DNA of 37,557 nt. It comes from an uncultured Clostridia bacterium (lineage in GTDB: Bacteria > Bacillota > Clostridia > Oscillospirales > Oscillospiraceae). Below the pieces are notes generated by a model that saw nothing but the letters and a program-made list of their open reading frames with translations, searched no databases and was not told where the DNA came from. A program made the position numbers and the translations under genes. Shown here piece by piece: positions 1-7,687 of the stretch. The DNA is taken from NCBI GenBank assembly GCA_945864305.1, contig CAMBAJ010000017.1, positions 1 to 37,557 on the forward strand, in the 5' to 3' direction. The stretch's first letter is position 1. Each line of letters starts with the position of its first letter.

Positions 1-164
1 AAGTCAATTCTCCGTCCCTCAACGGCTGTGTTTTTAGATTAACTTAATGACATTGCCCCCACGGGTGTTCTTTTTTCGTATTTGAATGGCAGGATGTAAT
101 TGCTTCCTCTACCCAGAAAGTGCTGCGTTTTCCGGTCAGCGTCAGCCTTTTATACCGTGTTTCC
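1..164. other. Intergenic flank, nothing recognised
   Basis: This is the window edge, downstream of the metal-binding lipoprotein gene on the minus strand. I see no open frame with a ribosome site, no RNA family signature and no clear hairpin followed by a T tract. Any permease or ATPase partner of the lipoprotein would have to lie beyond this edge or elsewhere. Confidence 0.4.
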
Positions 165-1160
165 TTACTTCGTCATATGGGTCCTCAGTGTCTCCAGGTT
201 CATCCGCATGAGCGATACATATGTGGTGCCCGCTTCCAGGTCGTCAGGTGAGATATTGTGACAGGTGTGGAACATGGCCGTCCCGACGCTAGCAGCCTCG
301 GCGATGCTGTCCGCCACCAGGTGGTTAGAGAACTCGATATACCAGACAGTGGAGATGTTCTCATTCCGCACCTTTTCCGTCAAAAAGGCGATCGTCGCCG
401 CGGAGGGCTCCGTCTGGGTGCTGCACCCCGGGAAGGCGGCGTAGTAGTTCAAGTCGTATTCCTCCGCAAAATAGCGCAGCGGGAACCGGTCTCCGAACAC
501 GATGGTCCGGTCCGGCATTCCAGCGAAGAAATCGCGGAACTCCCCGTCCAGTTCGTCGATCTGTCTGGCATAAACTTCCGCGTTCTCCGTATATACCGCA
601 GCGTGAGCCGGGTCCAGCTCCGCCAGCTTCTCCCCGATATCTCGGGTGATCTCGGCGGCATTTTTAGGTGCTGTCCAGACGTGCTCGTCCATGCCGACCA
701 CTTCACCCAGGCCGTGGTCATGGTCTTCATGATTCTCATCTTCGTGCTCATGCTCGTGGTCGTGTCCGGGCTCCTCTTGCATGCCCTCCACGGTCTCCTC
801 CTCCAGCAACTCCACACAGTCTACCATCCGCATGGCGGTGCCCCGCATGTAGACGGCGTCCAGAATCGTGTCCACCCAGGTATCCGACTCGCCGCCCAGA
901 TACAGAAACAGGTCGCAGTCCTGGACCGCCAGGATATCCGCCGGCGTGGGCTCATAGGAGTGGCTCTCCGTTCCCGGCGGCAGCAGCATTTCCACGTCCG
1001 CCAGGTCTCCCGCCGCGGCTCGGGCAAAGTCATAGGCAGGGAACACCGTGGCCACGATTTTCAGGCGGTCCCGCGTCTCCGGCGCGGCTGCGGGCTGGGA
1101 CGCCCCGCAGCCGGTCATCAGCAGGCCACAGAGCAAACACAATGACAGAAATTTTTTCAC
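165..1160 (-). CDS. Metal ABC transporter substrate-binding lipoprotein (ZnuA/AdcA-like)
   Basis: Predicted surface lipoprotein that captures Zn2+ (or Mn2+) and hands it to an ABC importer. The 331-residue product starts with a lipoprotein signal whose lipobox is LMTGC near residues 14-18. The mature part has the cluster A-I fold pattern: a His in the ESHSYEPTP segment, a His/Asp/Glu-rich loop around residues 133-150, then a MDEHVW metal ligand segment. A long acidic His-rich loop is typical of zinc rather than manganese binders. The start is GTG, six bases after AAAGGAGA. It stands alone here: no permease or ATPase gene follows within the window. A Fur-family box lies over the transcription start, so metal repression is likely. 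Zn versus Mn specificity is an inference from the loop. Confidence 0.9.
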   Translation of the reverse strand: MKKFLSLCLLCGLLMTGCGASQPAAAPETRDRLKIVATVFPAYDFARAAAGDLADVEMLLPPGTESHSYEPTPADILAVQDCDLFLYLGGESDTWVDTILDAVYMRGTAMRMVDCVELLEEETVEGMQEEPGHDHEHEHEDENHEDHDHGLGEVVGMDEHVWTAPKNAAEITRDIGEKLAELDPAHAAVYTENAEVYARQIDELDGEFRDFFAGMPDRTIVFGDRFPLRYFAEEYDLNYYAAFPGCSTQTEPSAATIAFLTEKVRNENISTVWYIEFSNHLVADSIAEAASVGTAMFHTCHNISPDDLEAGTTYVSLMRMNLETLRTHMTK

Positions 1161-1178
1161 AGGGTATCTCCTTTAAAT

Positions 1179-1193
1179 TGAGAATGATTTTCA
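1179..1193 (-). promoter_or_regulatory. Fur-family (Zur/Fur) operator
   Basis: The minus strand reads TGAAAATCATTCTCA, a 7-1-7 inverted repeat that differs from the Fur/Zur consensus TGATAATNATTATCA at two positions. It sits between the -10 box and the ribosome site of the metal-binding lipoprotein gene, where a repressor would block transcription start. Which family member (Zur, Fur or MntR-like) binds cannot be decided from the site alone. Confidence 0.65.
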
Positions 1194-1200
1194 GATGTTC

Positions 1201-1229
1201 AATATAGCACGGCCACTGCCAAAAAGCAA
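1201..1229 (-). promoter_or_regulatory. Promoter of the metal-binding lipoprotein gene
   Basis: On the minus strand -35 TTGCTT (1224-1229) and -10 TATATT (1201-1206) are 17 bases apart. The predicted start point falls next to the Fur-family box. Confidence 0.6.
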
Positions 1230-1354
1230 CCGTTTTCTTTTACATCTGATCCTGCGGTTTTATAAAAATAAAAAATTTCTATAAAAGCGGACCACCGGAT
1301 GCGCTTGGGGCTTTCGTCCGTTGGATTTCACCCATGCCGGGCGCAGATATGGAA

Positions 1355-1382
1355 AAATCCCGCCCCTGTCGGGGCGGGATTT
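1355..1382 (-). terminator. Rho-independent terminator of the por operon
   Basis: A 12-bp perfect stem (1355-1366 with 1371-1382) with a four-base loop, followed on the minus strand by T residues. It lies about 20 bases after the porB stop codon. Confidence 0.85.
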
Positions 1383-1402
1383 TGGGTTCAATGTCGGAAC
1401 TC

Positions 1403-2335
1403 TTACAGCTCGCAGAGCTTCAGTAGCTCTTCCCAGTTGCGGTCGACTTCCTTCTGGACCTGCTCGATCATCCACTCGTTGCCGGGCTTGAACATATGGG
1501 CGAAACGGCCCTGCATCTTCAGGTACTCCTCAACGGGCTTCTTCTCCTTGGGCTTGTAGCTCAGGATGTACTTGCCCTCAATGACCTCATACAGGGGCCA
1601 CACGCAGGTCTCGACAGCAGCCTTGGTGACTTCCATCAGCTTCTCGCTGGGATAGCGCCAGCCGCGGGGGCAGGGAGCCATCACGTTCAGGAAGGCGGCA
1701 CCGGGGGTGTAGATGGCCTTGTGGGCCTTCTCGGTGATGTCCTTGAAGTTGCCGATAAAGGTGGTCTGGGCAACATAGGGCACGCCGTGGGCGACCATGA
1801 TCTTGGTCAGGTTCTTCTTCTGCTGCAGCTTGCCGGGGACCACGGAGCCAGCGGGGGTCGTGGTGGTGTCGGCGAAGTGAGGCGTGGAGGAGGAACGCTG
1901 GATACCGGTGTTCATGTAGGCCTCGTTGTCGTAGCAGACATAGACCATGTCGTGGCCGCGCTCCATGGCACCGGACAGGGACTGGAAGCCGATATCATAG
2001 GTGCCGCCGTCACCGCCGAAGGCGATGAACTTCCAGGTCTCATCCAGCTTGCCGCGCTTCTTCATCGCCTTGTAGGCGGTCTCCACGCCGGAGATGGTGG
2101 CGCCGGCGTTCTCGAACGCGTTGTGGATGAAGCTGTCCTTCCACGCGGTGTAGGGATACATGAAGGTGGAAACTTCCAGGCAGGAAGTAGCGGAGCACAC
2201 AACAGCGTGATCCTCGGGGTTCAGGGCGCGCAGCACGGTACGCACGGCAATGGGGGAGCCGCAGCCCGCGCACATTCTGTGACCGCCGGCAAGGCGATCC
2301 TCTTTCATTACATTTTCTTTCAGATTATAGGCCAT
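1403..2335 (-). CDS. porB: 2-oxoacid (pyruvate):ferredoxin oxidoreductase beta subunit
   Basis: Thiamine-diphosphate-binding subunit of pyruvate:ferredoxin oxidoreductase, which cleaves pyruvate with CoA to acetyl-CoA and CO2 and reduces ferredoxin in the cytoplasm. At 310 residues it has the usual size of separate beta subunits. The N-terminal CAGCG pair (Cys22, Cys25), the SATSC Cys and a later APCPRGW Cys form the expected ligand set of the proximal 4Fe-4S cluster. GGDGGTYDIG followed by DNEAYMNTG is the ThDP/Mg2+ motif. It is the last gene of porC-porD-porA-porB, 15 bases after porA, with AAGGAGGG before its ATG. Pyruvate is the likeliest substrate; a branched-chain 2-oxoacid enzyme (VOR) of the same architecture is not fully excluded. 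Confidence 0.93.
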   Translation of the reverse strand: MAYNLKENVMKEDRLAGGHRMCAGCGSPIAVRTVLRALNPEDHAVVCSATSCLEVSTFMYPYTAWKDSFIHNAFENAGATISGVETAYKAMKKRGKLDETWKFIAFGGDGGTYDIGFQSLSGAMERGHDMVYVCYDNEAYMNTGIQRSSSTPHFADTTTTPAGSVVPGKLQQKKNLTKIMVAHGVPYVAQTTFIGNFKDITEKAHKAIYTPGAAFLNVMAPCPRGWRYPSEKLMEVTKAAVETCVWPLYEVIEGKYILSYKPKEKKPVEEYLKMQGRFAHMFKPGNEWMIEQVQKEVDRNWEELLKLCEL

Positions 2336-2350
2336 GACTGTTCTCCCTCC

Positions 2351-3529
2351 TTATTCCCGGACGTCCAGATAGCGGTAGGTCTCGCCGGTCTCACCGGTGG
2401 CGGCGACCTTCTCCAGCTCGGCGAACACGTGCTCGATGCTCTCCACGCGCACGTCGCGGCCACCCAGGCCGTAGATGTAATTGATGCCCTTGGGGGCGCT
2501 GATGCCGGCGGCATACAGCGCGGCGGCGGTCTCGGCGAAGATGGGGCCGCAGTGGGCGTTGAAGCTGTCGTCCTTGTCCATGGCGGCGAAGGCCTTCACG
2601 TTCTTCAGAGCCTCGGCGATGTCCTCGGCGGGGAAGGGACGGAAGGAGCGGATCTTAATCAGGCCCACCTTCTTGCCCTGGGCGCGCAGGTTCTGGATGG
2701 CCTCCTTGGCGGTGCCGGCAGAGGAGCCAATGATGATGATGGCCTCCTCGGCGTCGTCCATCATGTACTTCTCGATCAGGCCGTACTCACGGCCGGTCAT
2801 GGCGGCGAACTCGGCGCCGACCTTCTTGATGACTTCCTTGGCGTCCATCATGGCCTGGGCCTGCTGACGCTTGGCCTCCATGTAGTACACGGGGGTGGCG
2901 TAAGCGCCGACGGCCATGGGCTCGTCCTTGTTCAGCAGGAAGTGCTGGGGCTTGTACTCGCCCACGAACTCCTTCACCTTCTCGGTCTCCACCAGCTCGA
3001 TGTTCTCGATGGCGTGAGAGGTGATGAAGCCGTCCTGGCAGATCATGATGGGCAGGCTGACAGCCTCGCCGATGCGCATGGCCTGCAGGTAGTTGTCGTA
3101 AGCCTCCTGGTTGGTCTCGGCGAACAGCATCAGCCAGCCGCAGTCACGGACGCCCATGGCGTCGGAGTGGTCGTTGTTGATGTTGATGGGGCCGGACAGG
3201 GCACGGCAGGAGACCGCCAGGGTGATAGGCAGACGGTCGGAAGCGGCCACGTACAGCATCTCGGTCATGTAGCACAGACCGCAGGAGGAAGTGGCGGAAA
3301 TGGCGCGGCAGCCAGCGGCCTCGGCGCCGATGCAGGTGGACATGGCAGAGTGCTCGGACTCCACAGCGATGAACTCAGTGTCCACTTCGCCGTTGTCGAC
3401 GTAAGTGGAGAAGTACTGAGGAATCTCAGTGGACGGGGTGATGGGGAACGCGCCCATCACGTCCGGGTTGATCTGCTTCATAGCATAGGCAACAGCTTCA
3501 TTGCCGGAAAGTCTTTCTCTGATTCCCAT
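2351..3529 (-). CDS. porA: 2-oxoacid (pyruvate):ferredoxin oxidoreductase alpha subunit
   Basis: Alpha subunit of the four-subunit enzyme, carrying the pyrimidine-binding (domain I) and transketolase C-terminal-like regions. The 392-residue product begins with the family pattern GNEAVAYAMKQINPDVMGAFPITPSTE, the stretch that binds substrate in PorA proteins, and has the ESEHSAMS segment with the conserved Glu. The C-terminal half (IIIIGSSAGTAKEAIQNLRAQGKKVGLIKIRSFRPFP) is the CoA/domain II region. It lies 15 bases downstream of porD and 15 upstream of porB, in a tight operon. No missing motif was noted. Substrate preference is inferred from overall likeness to clostridial and thermotogal PorA. 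Confidence 0.93.
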   Translation of the reverse strand: MGIRERLSGNEAVAYAMKQINPDVMGAFPITPSTEIPQYFSTYVDNGEVDTEFIAVESEHSAMSTCIGAEAAGCRAISATSSCGLCYMTEMLYVAASDRLPITLAVSCRALSGPININNDHSDAMGVRDCGWLMLFAETNQEAYDNYLQAMRIGEAVSLPIMICQDGFITSHAIENIELVETEKVKEFVGEYKPQHFLLNKDEPMAVGAYATPVYYMEAKRQQAQAMMDAKEVIKKVGAEFAAMTGREYGLIEKYMMDDAEEAIIIIGSSAGTAKEAIQNLRAQGKKVGLIKIRSFRPFPAEDIAEALKNVKAFAAMDKDDSFNAHCGPIFAETAAALYAAGISAPKGINYIYGLGGRDVRVESIEHVFAELEKVAATGETGETYRYLDVRE

Positions 3530-3544
3530 TGTTCTGTCCCCTCC

Positions 3545-3853
3545 TTATTTCTCGTCCTTGACCATGGTGATGGCGCCGAAGGGGCAGGCGTTCGCGCAGA
3601 TGCCGCAGCCCTTGCAGAAGAAGTAGTCAAAATCGCCGCGCTTGCCGTCGGCGCCCACGGGGATGGACATGTCGGGGCACACGGGGGCGCACAGCAGGCA
3701 CTGCTTGCACTTGTCCCAGTCGATAACGGGCTTCATCGTGCGCCAGTCGCCGGTCTCCACGGTGACGGAGGTGCCGCCCTCAAAAATGTTGCAGCCGGGG
3801 GTAATATCCTTCCAAGTGACGCTGGGCGTCATATCCTTTGCCAGATGGCTCAT
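3545..3853 (-). CDS. porD: Pyruvate:ferredoxin oxidoreductase delta subunit (2x 4Fe-4S ferredoxin)
   Basis: Small electron-transfer subunit of 102 residues. The C-terminal half carries two bacterial-ferredoxin motifs, CKQCLLCAPVCP and CKGCGICANACP, each able to hold a 4Fe-4S cluster and pass electrons from the ThDP site toward free ferredoxin. The N-terminal half has the PorD family stretch with TWKDITPGCNIFEGGTS. Its ATG overlaps the porC stop in an ATGA junction, which predicts translational coupling, and porA follows after 15 bases. Confidence 0.94.
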   Translation of the reverse strand: MSHLAKDMTPSVTWKDITPGCNIFEGGTSVTVETGDWRTMKPVIDWDKCKQCLLCAPVCPDMSIPVGADGKRGDFDYFFCKGCGICANACPFGAITMVKDEK

Positions 3854-4428
3854 CCTACCTGTACCTCCTCCATAGAACGCTTCAGGGCACGCATGTTGCC
3901 CTCGATGACCTGGGGCTTGGAGGCGAACTTATGCTTGAAGGAAGCCTCCATATCCTTCACGAACGCGTCGGGCTCCACCACGCCGGAAACCTTGACGATG
4001 GCGGCCAGCATGGGGGTGTTGGGGAAGTTCTTGCCCAGCTCCTCCTCGGAGATCTTGCCGGCGTCGATGGTGCAGACGCGGCCCTCGTAGCCTTTGAGCA
4101 GGGGACGCAACTCCTCCGGGCTCTTGCCGGAGTTGATGACGATGGCGCCTTCCTTCTTCAGGCCGGCGGTGACGTCCACGGCGGAGAGCAGAGTCTCGTC
4201 CACGACCACCACGTAGTCGGGGAAGTAGATGTTGGAATGCACGGTGCTCCGCTCGGAGCTGATCCGGTTGTACGCCGTGATAGGCGCGCCCATACGCTCG
4301 GGACCATACTCAGGGAAGCCCTGGACGTACTTGCCCGTGTTGAAGGCGGCGTCTGCCAGCAGCAGGGACGCCGTCTTCGCGCCCTGGCCGCCGCGGCCGT
4401 GCCAGCGGATCTCTACGATGTCTTTCAT
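3850..4428 (-). CDS. porC: Pyruvate:ferredoxin oxidoreductase gamma subunit
   Basis: Gamma subunit (192 residues) of the same complex, with the family N-terminus IRWHGRGGQGAKTAS and the downstream FPEYGPERMGAPITAYNRIS pattern typical of PorC/KorC domains. It is the first gene of the operon, with GAGGAGGATC before the ATG. The operon promoter lies about 80 bases upstream. Its stop overlaps the porD start by four bases. Confidence 0.93.
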   Translation of the reverse strand: MKDIVEIRWHGRGGQGAKTASLLLADAAFNTGKYVQGFPEYGPERMGAPITAYNRISSERSTVHSNIYFPDYVVVVDETLLSAVDVTAGLKKEGAIVINSGKSPEELRPLLKGYEGRVCTIDAGKISEEELGKNFPNTPMLAAIVKVSGVVEPDAFVKDMEASFKHKFASKPQVIEGNMRALKRSMEEVQVG

Positions 4429-4457
4429 GTGTGATCCTCCTCGTTTCGTTTGTTCCC

Positions 4458-4491
4458 TTTGCAGGGGTAATTTACCTCATTTCGCTGCAAA
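4458..4491 (-). repeat. Nested inverted repeat in the por leader
   Basis: TTTGCAG (4458-4464) pairs with CTGCAAA (4485-4491), and inside it GGTAA (4466-4470) pairs with TTACC (4472-4476). It lies between the -10 box and porC, so it may be an operator or an RNA hairpin. No known regulator site was recognised. Confidence 0.4.
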
Positions 4492-4508
4492 CGCTTGTTA
4501 CTATCCTT

Positions 4509-4538
4509 AGTATAGACCGCCGAGCAGGGACATGTCAA
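4509..4538 (-). promoter_or_regulatory. Promoter of the por operon
   Basis: Consensus -35 TTGACA (4533-4538) and -10 TATACT (4509-4514) with an 18-base spacer on the minus strand. The leader to porC is about 75 bases. Confidence 0.75.
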
Positions 4539-4763
4539 TTATTCGTCCAAGACGCCGCATAGAGAAATCTGCCCGCTCCCTTTGTGAATTTTTTTGGAAT
4601 TTTTGTTGTGTTTTGTCATAGTTTCTTTTTATATTCGTCGTTTTGCACAGCATTTTTCTGTTTTTTCCATCATTCTGCCCGTTTTTCCTCCCCAGCACTG
4701 TCTTTTCGCATATGTCCTTGTATTGTGGACACTTGACTGATATTTCTCAACAGATAAAAGCTC

Positions 4764-4792
4764 TTTCAAAACCGCGAAAAAAGGAGTATACT
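4764..4792 (+). promoter_or_regulatory. Promoter of the DUF308 membrane protein gene
   Basis: -35-like TTTCAA (4764-4769) and -10 TATACT (4787-4792), spacer 17. The T-rich stretch from 4540 to here holds no other gene that I can support. Confidence 0.55.
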
Positions 4793-4828
4793 ATCCGCAA
4801 GAAACAAAAGTTCCGGGAGGTCATGTCC

Positions 4829-5437
4829 ATGCGTGATTTTTTGAAGCAGATTCAGGCCAACGCGCTGTTATCCGCGGCGCTGTATACCCTGTTGGGGCTG
4901 GTGCTTCTAATCTGGCCCGCTCCTTCCGCAAGTCTTCTGTGCATCGCTTTGGGGCTGGTGCTGACCATCTGCGGTGTCATCAATATCCTCGTGTTTTTGT
5001 CCCACCGGGACGGCACGCTGTATGCCGGTTTTCTTCTGATCACCGGCATTATCCTGGCAGTGGTCGGTATCTGGCTGATGGCGCGTCCCACTTTGGTGAC
5101 GGTCATCATCCCCCGCATCATTGGACTTCTGGTGTGCGTCCATGGATTCCGGGATATCCGGGACACCCTCTCCCTGAAAAAATCCGGGTCCTCCCGCTGG
5201 ACTGCCGCGCTCCTGCTGGGCGCGGTCACACTGGTCCTGGGCGCCATTCTGGTGCTTGCCCCCTTTGAGGCCTTCACCACCGTGGTCCGCCTCATCGGCG
5301 CCTTTTTGATCTATGACGGCATCAGCGATATCTGGATCACCACCCAGGTGAGCAAGGCGGTCCGGGACGCGGCAAAGGCCTCCAACGCGGCCCGGGACGC
5401 TGTGGATGTGGAGTACCGGGACGTAGGTGACGAATAA
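4829..5437 (+). CDS. DUF308 / HdeD-like membrane protein
   Basis: About 202 residues with five or six hydrophobic segments arranged in short hairpins, as in the DUF308 family that includes HdeD-type acid-resistance membrane proteins. The first segments read LLSAALYTLLGLVLLIWPAP and ALGLVLTICGVINILVFL. The repeated pattern of a helix ending in P-A/R followed by a G-rich helix is characteristic. The C-terminal tail is hydrophilic and Ala/Asp-rich. Two in-frame ATGs lie close together; the second (4829) is eight bases after GGGAGG while the first is only two, so the second is preferred. Molecular function is unknown; the acid-stress link is only by family name. Confidence 0.75.
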   Translation: MRDFLKQIQANALLSAALYTLLGLVLLIWPAPSASLLCIALGLVLTICGVINILVFLSHRDGTLYAGFLLITGIILAVVGIWLMARPTLVTVIIPRIIGLLVCVHGFRDIRDTLSLKKSGSSRWTAALLLGAVTLVLGAILVLAPFEAFTTVVRLIGAFLIYDGISDIWITTQVSKAVRDAAKASNAARDAVDVEYRDVGDE

Positions 5438-5440
5438 TCC

Positions 5441-5477
5441 GAAAAAAGAAGAGCGGCATAGCCGCTCTTCTTTTTTC
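5441..5477. terminator. Bidirectional terminator between convergent genes
   Basis: A 17-bp perfect inverted repeat with a three-base loop (5441-5457 with 5461-5477). It gives GC-rich cores flanked by A and T tracts in both directions, serving the DUF308 gene and the opposing xpaC-like gene. Confidence 0.9.
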
Positions 5478-5501
5478 GCCTATCAGGTTTTCCACCGGCG
5501 T

Positions 5502-6662
5502 TCACCCTTCATGCTCCCGCTGGACGGCGGTGCCGCCCAGGCCGAAGTCGTCTGCCGTGGTGGCGGTATCCCGCCGAAGCATGGTCTCCATGACCCGGAT
5601 ATCGCTGTCCACGTCCATGGCGTCGGATTTGTACAGCTCGTCCAGCTGGTGTTCAAAGCCCCTGACGATGGAGTCCATGGTGCTCTCGATGCGGCTCTTC
5701 GCCTGCCGCAGGTTCTCCCCCTCCACGCCGGCGGACTCAAATTCCGCGTAGGAATCCAACAGCTTCTGTGTGGTGGGCAGATAGTAGTTCAGGAAAGTGT
5801 CGATGCGCCCCCGCTTCTTCGGGTCCTCCTCCACCGCCTTGAAAATCTTGGCGGTGATCTCCTCCAGGCGGTCGATCTTGGCAGAGAGGACCGGGTCCGC
5901 GATGCGGTCGTTGGCCCGCCGGATATTCCGCAGGATGCCGGAGTAGCCTTCCTCCGCCTCCTTGGGCGTGGGGGCCTTCTTGGTCTCCTCCTGCTGCTTT
6001 TTCCAGGCTGCGTCGGCCTCGCCGCTGCGGAACAGGTAACCAAGCTCCACATTCAGATAGGCCTTGCCGCCGAAGTATCCCTTGTCGATCATTCTCTGGA
6101 GGTCCTTCTCCACCCGGCGCTTTGGATAACCCAGGGTCCGGGCCAGCTCGTCCACCGGCATGGCCTCCCGGTCTCCCATGACCGCCAGATATTTGGCGTA
6201 GCGCTTCAGCTGGCGGTCCATGGAGACGCCGCTGAAAAACATGGCGCCGCCGCCTACTGCTATGGCCAGAGCCGCCAGCAGGTCCTCCAGCCAAACGCCT
6301 ATCCAGTTTGTGGAATAGGGGAGCATCCCCAGTGGCTCCGCCATCGCCACGACGCCAATGGCCGCCACCACAGCGCCGGCGATCTTCAGCCACTTGGCGT
6401 TGGACTTCTTGGCCGTGGGGGATTTCGTGACCTTCCCCACCGCCTGTTTCGCCTTGTTGGTCTGGGCGGCGGTCTCTTTCCGGCGGCTCTCCTGCTCCCG
6501 GAGGGGCGGCGGAGCCGTCTGCTGCTTCTTCTCATCGCTGGCGAACAGCTTCATGAACAGCAAAAACAGCGCCACTGGCCAGACGCCCAGAGCGAACAGC
6601 GCCACGATCAATACCCAGGAGCCCCAGTCATTGTCTTTTTTCTTCTGCTGGCTGCCTGCCAT
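5502..6662 (-). CDS. XpaC-like membrane protein with embedded winged-helix-like segment
   Basis: A 386-residue membrane-anchored protein. Hydrophobic segments lie near residues 14-40, 91-114 and 120-145. Residues about 152-200 (VDELARTLGYPKRRVEKDLQ and on) read like a winged-helix/helix-turn-helix unit. The C-terminal half is helical and holds DTFLNYYLPTTQKLLDSY, the hallmark of the XpaC family (5-bromo-4-chloroindolyl phosphate hydrolysis protein, named for a Bacillus phenotype; biochemical role uncertain). It follows the DUF896 gene by three bases and is last in the ABC exporter-ylmH-DUF896 run. It ends at a strong shared terminator. The N-terminal helices plus cytosolic HTH-like part make it larger than classical XpaC. 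Confidence 0.75.
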   Translation of the reverse strand: MAGSQQKKKDNDWGSWVLIVALFALGVWPVALFLLFMKLFASDEKKQQTAPPPLREQESRRKETAAQTNKAKQAVGKVTKSPTAKKSNAKWLKIAGAVVAAIGVVAMAEPLGMLPYSTNWIGVWLEDLLAALAIAVGGGAMFFSGVSMDRQLKRYAKYLAVMGDREAMPVDELARTLGYPKRRVEKDLQRMIDKGYFGGKAYLNVELGYLFRSGEADAAWKKQQEETKKAPTPKEAEEGYSGILRNIRRANDRIADPVLSAKIDRLEEITAKIFKAVEEDPKKRGRIDTFLNYYLPTTQKLLDSYAEFESAGVEGENLRQAKSRIESTMDSIVRGFEHQLDELYKSDAMDVDSDIRVMETMLRRDTATTADDFGLGGTAVQREHEG

Positions 6663-6665
6663 GGG

Positions 6666-6875
6666 TCAATCCCCCTTCTTTTTCAGCTTCTTCTTATTTC
6701 CCTTTTCATCCACAATATAGGTGTTCTCCAAATGGCCTTCGAGACTGCCCAGCACGGAGTCGATATACTCCCGGCGCAGCGCGGCCCGCTCGGCCACCTC
6801 CCACTCCGTCAGTCCTTCGGGACTCTTGGCCTTCCGGGCCAGTTCGTTGATGCGGTCGATCTGTTTTTGATCCAT
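6666..6875 (-). CDS. DUF896 (YnzC-like) small protein
   Basis: A 69-residue protein matching the DUF896 family found across Firmicutes: RINELARKAKSPEGLTEWE, then RAALRREYIDSVLGSLEGHLENTYIVDEKGNK, ending in a Lys-rich tail. These proteins fold as a short helical hairpin; the cellular role is not known and some homologues are linked to the SOS operon. GGAGGA precedes the ATG. It sits 14 bases after ylmH and 3 bases before the xpaC-like gene, so it is almost certainly co-transcribed. Confidence 0.88.
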   Translation of the reverse strand: MDQKQIDRINELARKAKSPEGLTEWEVAERAALRREYIDSVLGSLEGHLENTYIVDEKGNKKKLKKKGD

Positions 6876-6889
6876 GTTTGCTCCTCCTG

Positions 6890-7687
6890 TCAGACATACC
6901 GTTTCAGAACGATGGACGTGCGGCCCTTTTTGGTCACGCCGCCCACCTCGGTCAGTTCAAATTTTCCAAAGCCCCGGGCGGAGACGGTGTCCCCCGCCGA
7001 GAGCAACTTGTCCGGCTTTGTACACTCCCGCCAGTTCACCTGGACCCGGCCGGAGGTGATGAGGTCCGCCGCCTTGCCCCGGGCCATCTTGAAGCCCGTG
7101 GAGGCCACGGCGTCCAGCCGCAGAGAGGAGACGGTGTCCCGCACCTCCTGGCATTTGACCTCCGGGATGTGGATGTGGCAGGGCTCGATGGCGGTGACGG
7201 TCAGCTTCGCCCGTCCGGCGGAGTCCCAGCTTTGCAGCAGGAAGTCCTCCACCGTGTCCAGCACGACGAGGTCCGCGCTGTCGGGGCCCACCAGGATATC
7301 CCCCACCTTTTCCCGGACGATGCCCATGCCCATGAGGCTGCCCAGGAAATCCCGGTGGGTCAGGGCGTACTCCGCCCGGAAGAACGCCCGCAGGCAGCGG
7401 ATGGGACTCTGGCTGTCCGCGTCCTCTCTGTCCAACCAGTCCGGCAGAAAGAGGAACAGATTCCGCTCCGAGCCGTCGTAGCCGCCCAACCGTGCATACG
7501 CCGTCTCCGGAACACCCGCCAGGCGCAGCAGGTCCAGGGTCTGCATCTGCTGCTGGGGGCTGAGGAAATCCGTGGCGGCGGGGATGTTCCGTCTCTGGGC
7601 CTGCTCCGCCCGGTCCAGGACCTTGGCCAGCAGCAGCCGGTCGTCCCCCGTGGCGCCCAGGCGGTCCAGCAGATGGCTCTTATCCAT
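6890..7687 (-). CDS. ylmH: YlmH family S4-domain RNA-binding protein
   Basis: A 265-residue RNA-binding protein of the YlmH family, often near ftsZ/divIVA in other Firmicutes and recently tied to ribosome-associated quality control. The N-terminal region (AEQAQRRNIPAATDFLSPQQQ, then GGYDGSERNLFLFLPDW) is the YlmH N-terminal domain. The middle has ALTHRDFLGSLMGMGIVREKVGDILV. The C-terminus (RLDAVASTGFKMARGKAADLITSGRVQVNW) is a classical S4 domain. Its first codons overlap the end of the ABC transporter gene by eight bases, indicating coupling. Finding it away from the division cluster is a little unusual. Confidence 0.9.
   Translation of the reverse strand: MDKSHLLDRLGATGDDRLLLAKVLDRAEQAQRRNIPAATDFLSPQQQMQTLDLLRLAGVPETAYARLGGYDGSERNLFLFLPDWLDREDADSQSPIRCLRAFFRAEYALTHRDFLGSLMGMGIVREKVGDILVGPDSADLVVLDTVEDFLLQSWDSAGRAKLTVTAIEPCHIHIPEVKCQEVRDTVSSLRLDAVASTGFKMARGKAADLITSGRVQVNWRECTKPDKLLSAGDTVSARGFGKFELTEVGGVTKKGRTSIVLKRYV

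Noticed and set aside
1496-4090. An 864-codon open frame on the plus strand opposite the por operon
   Set aside because: It is antisense to four clear enzyme genes; its His/Gly/Val-rich, low-complexity translation is what a GC-rich gene gives on the opposite strand. No ribosome site fits.
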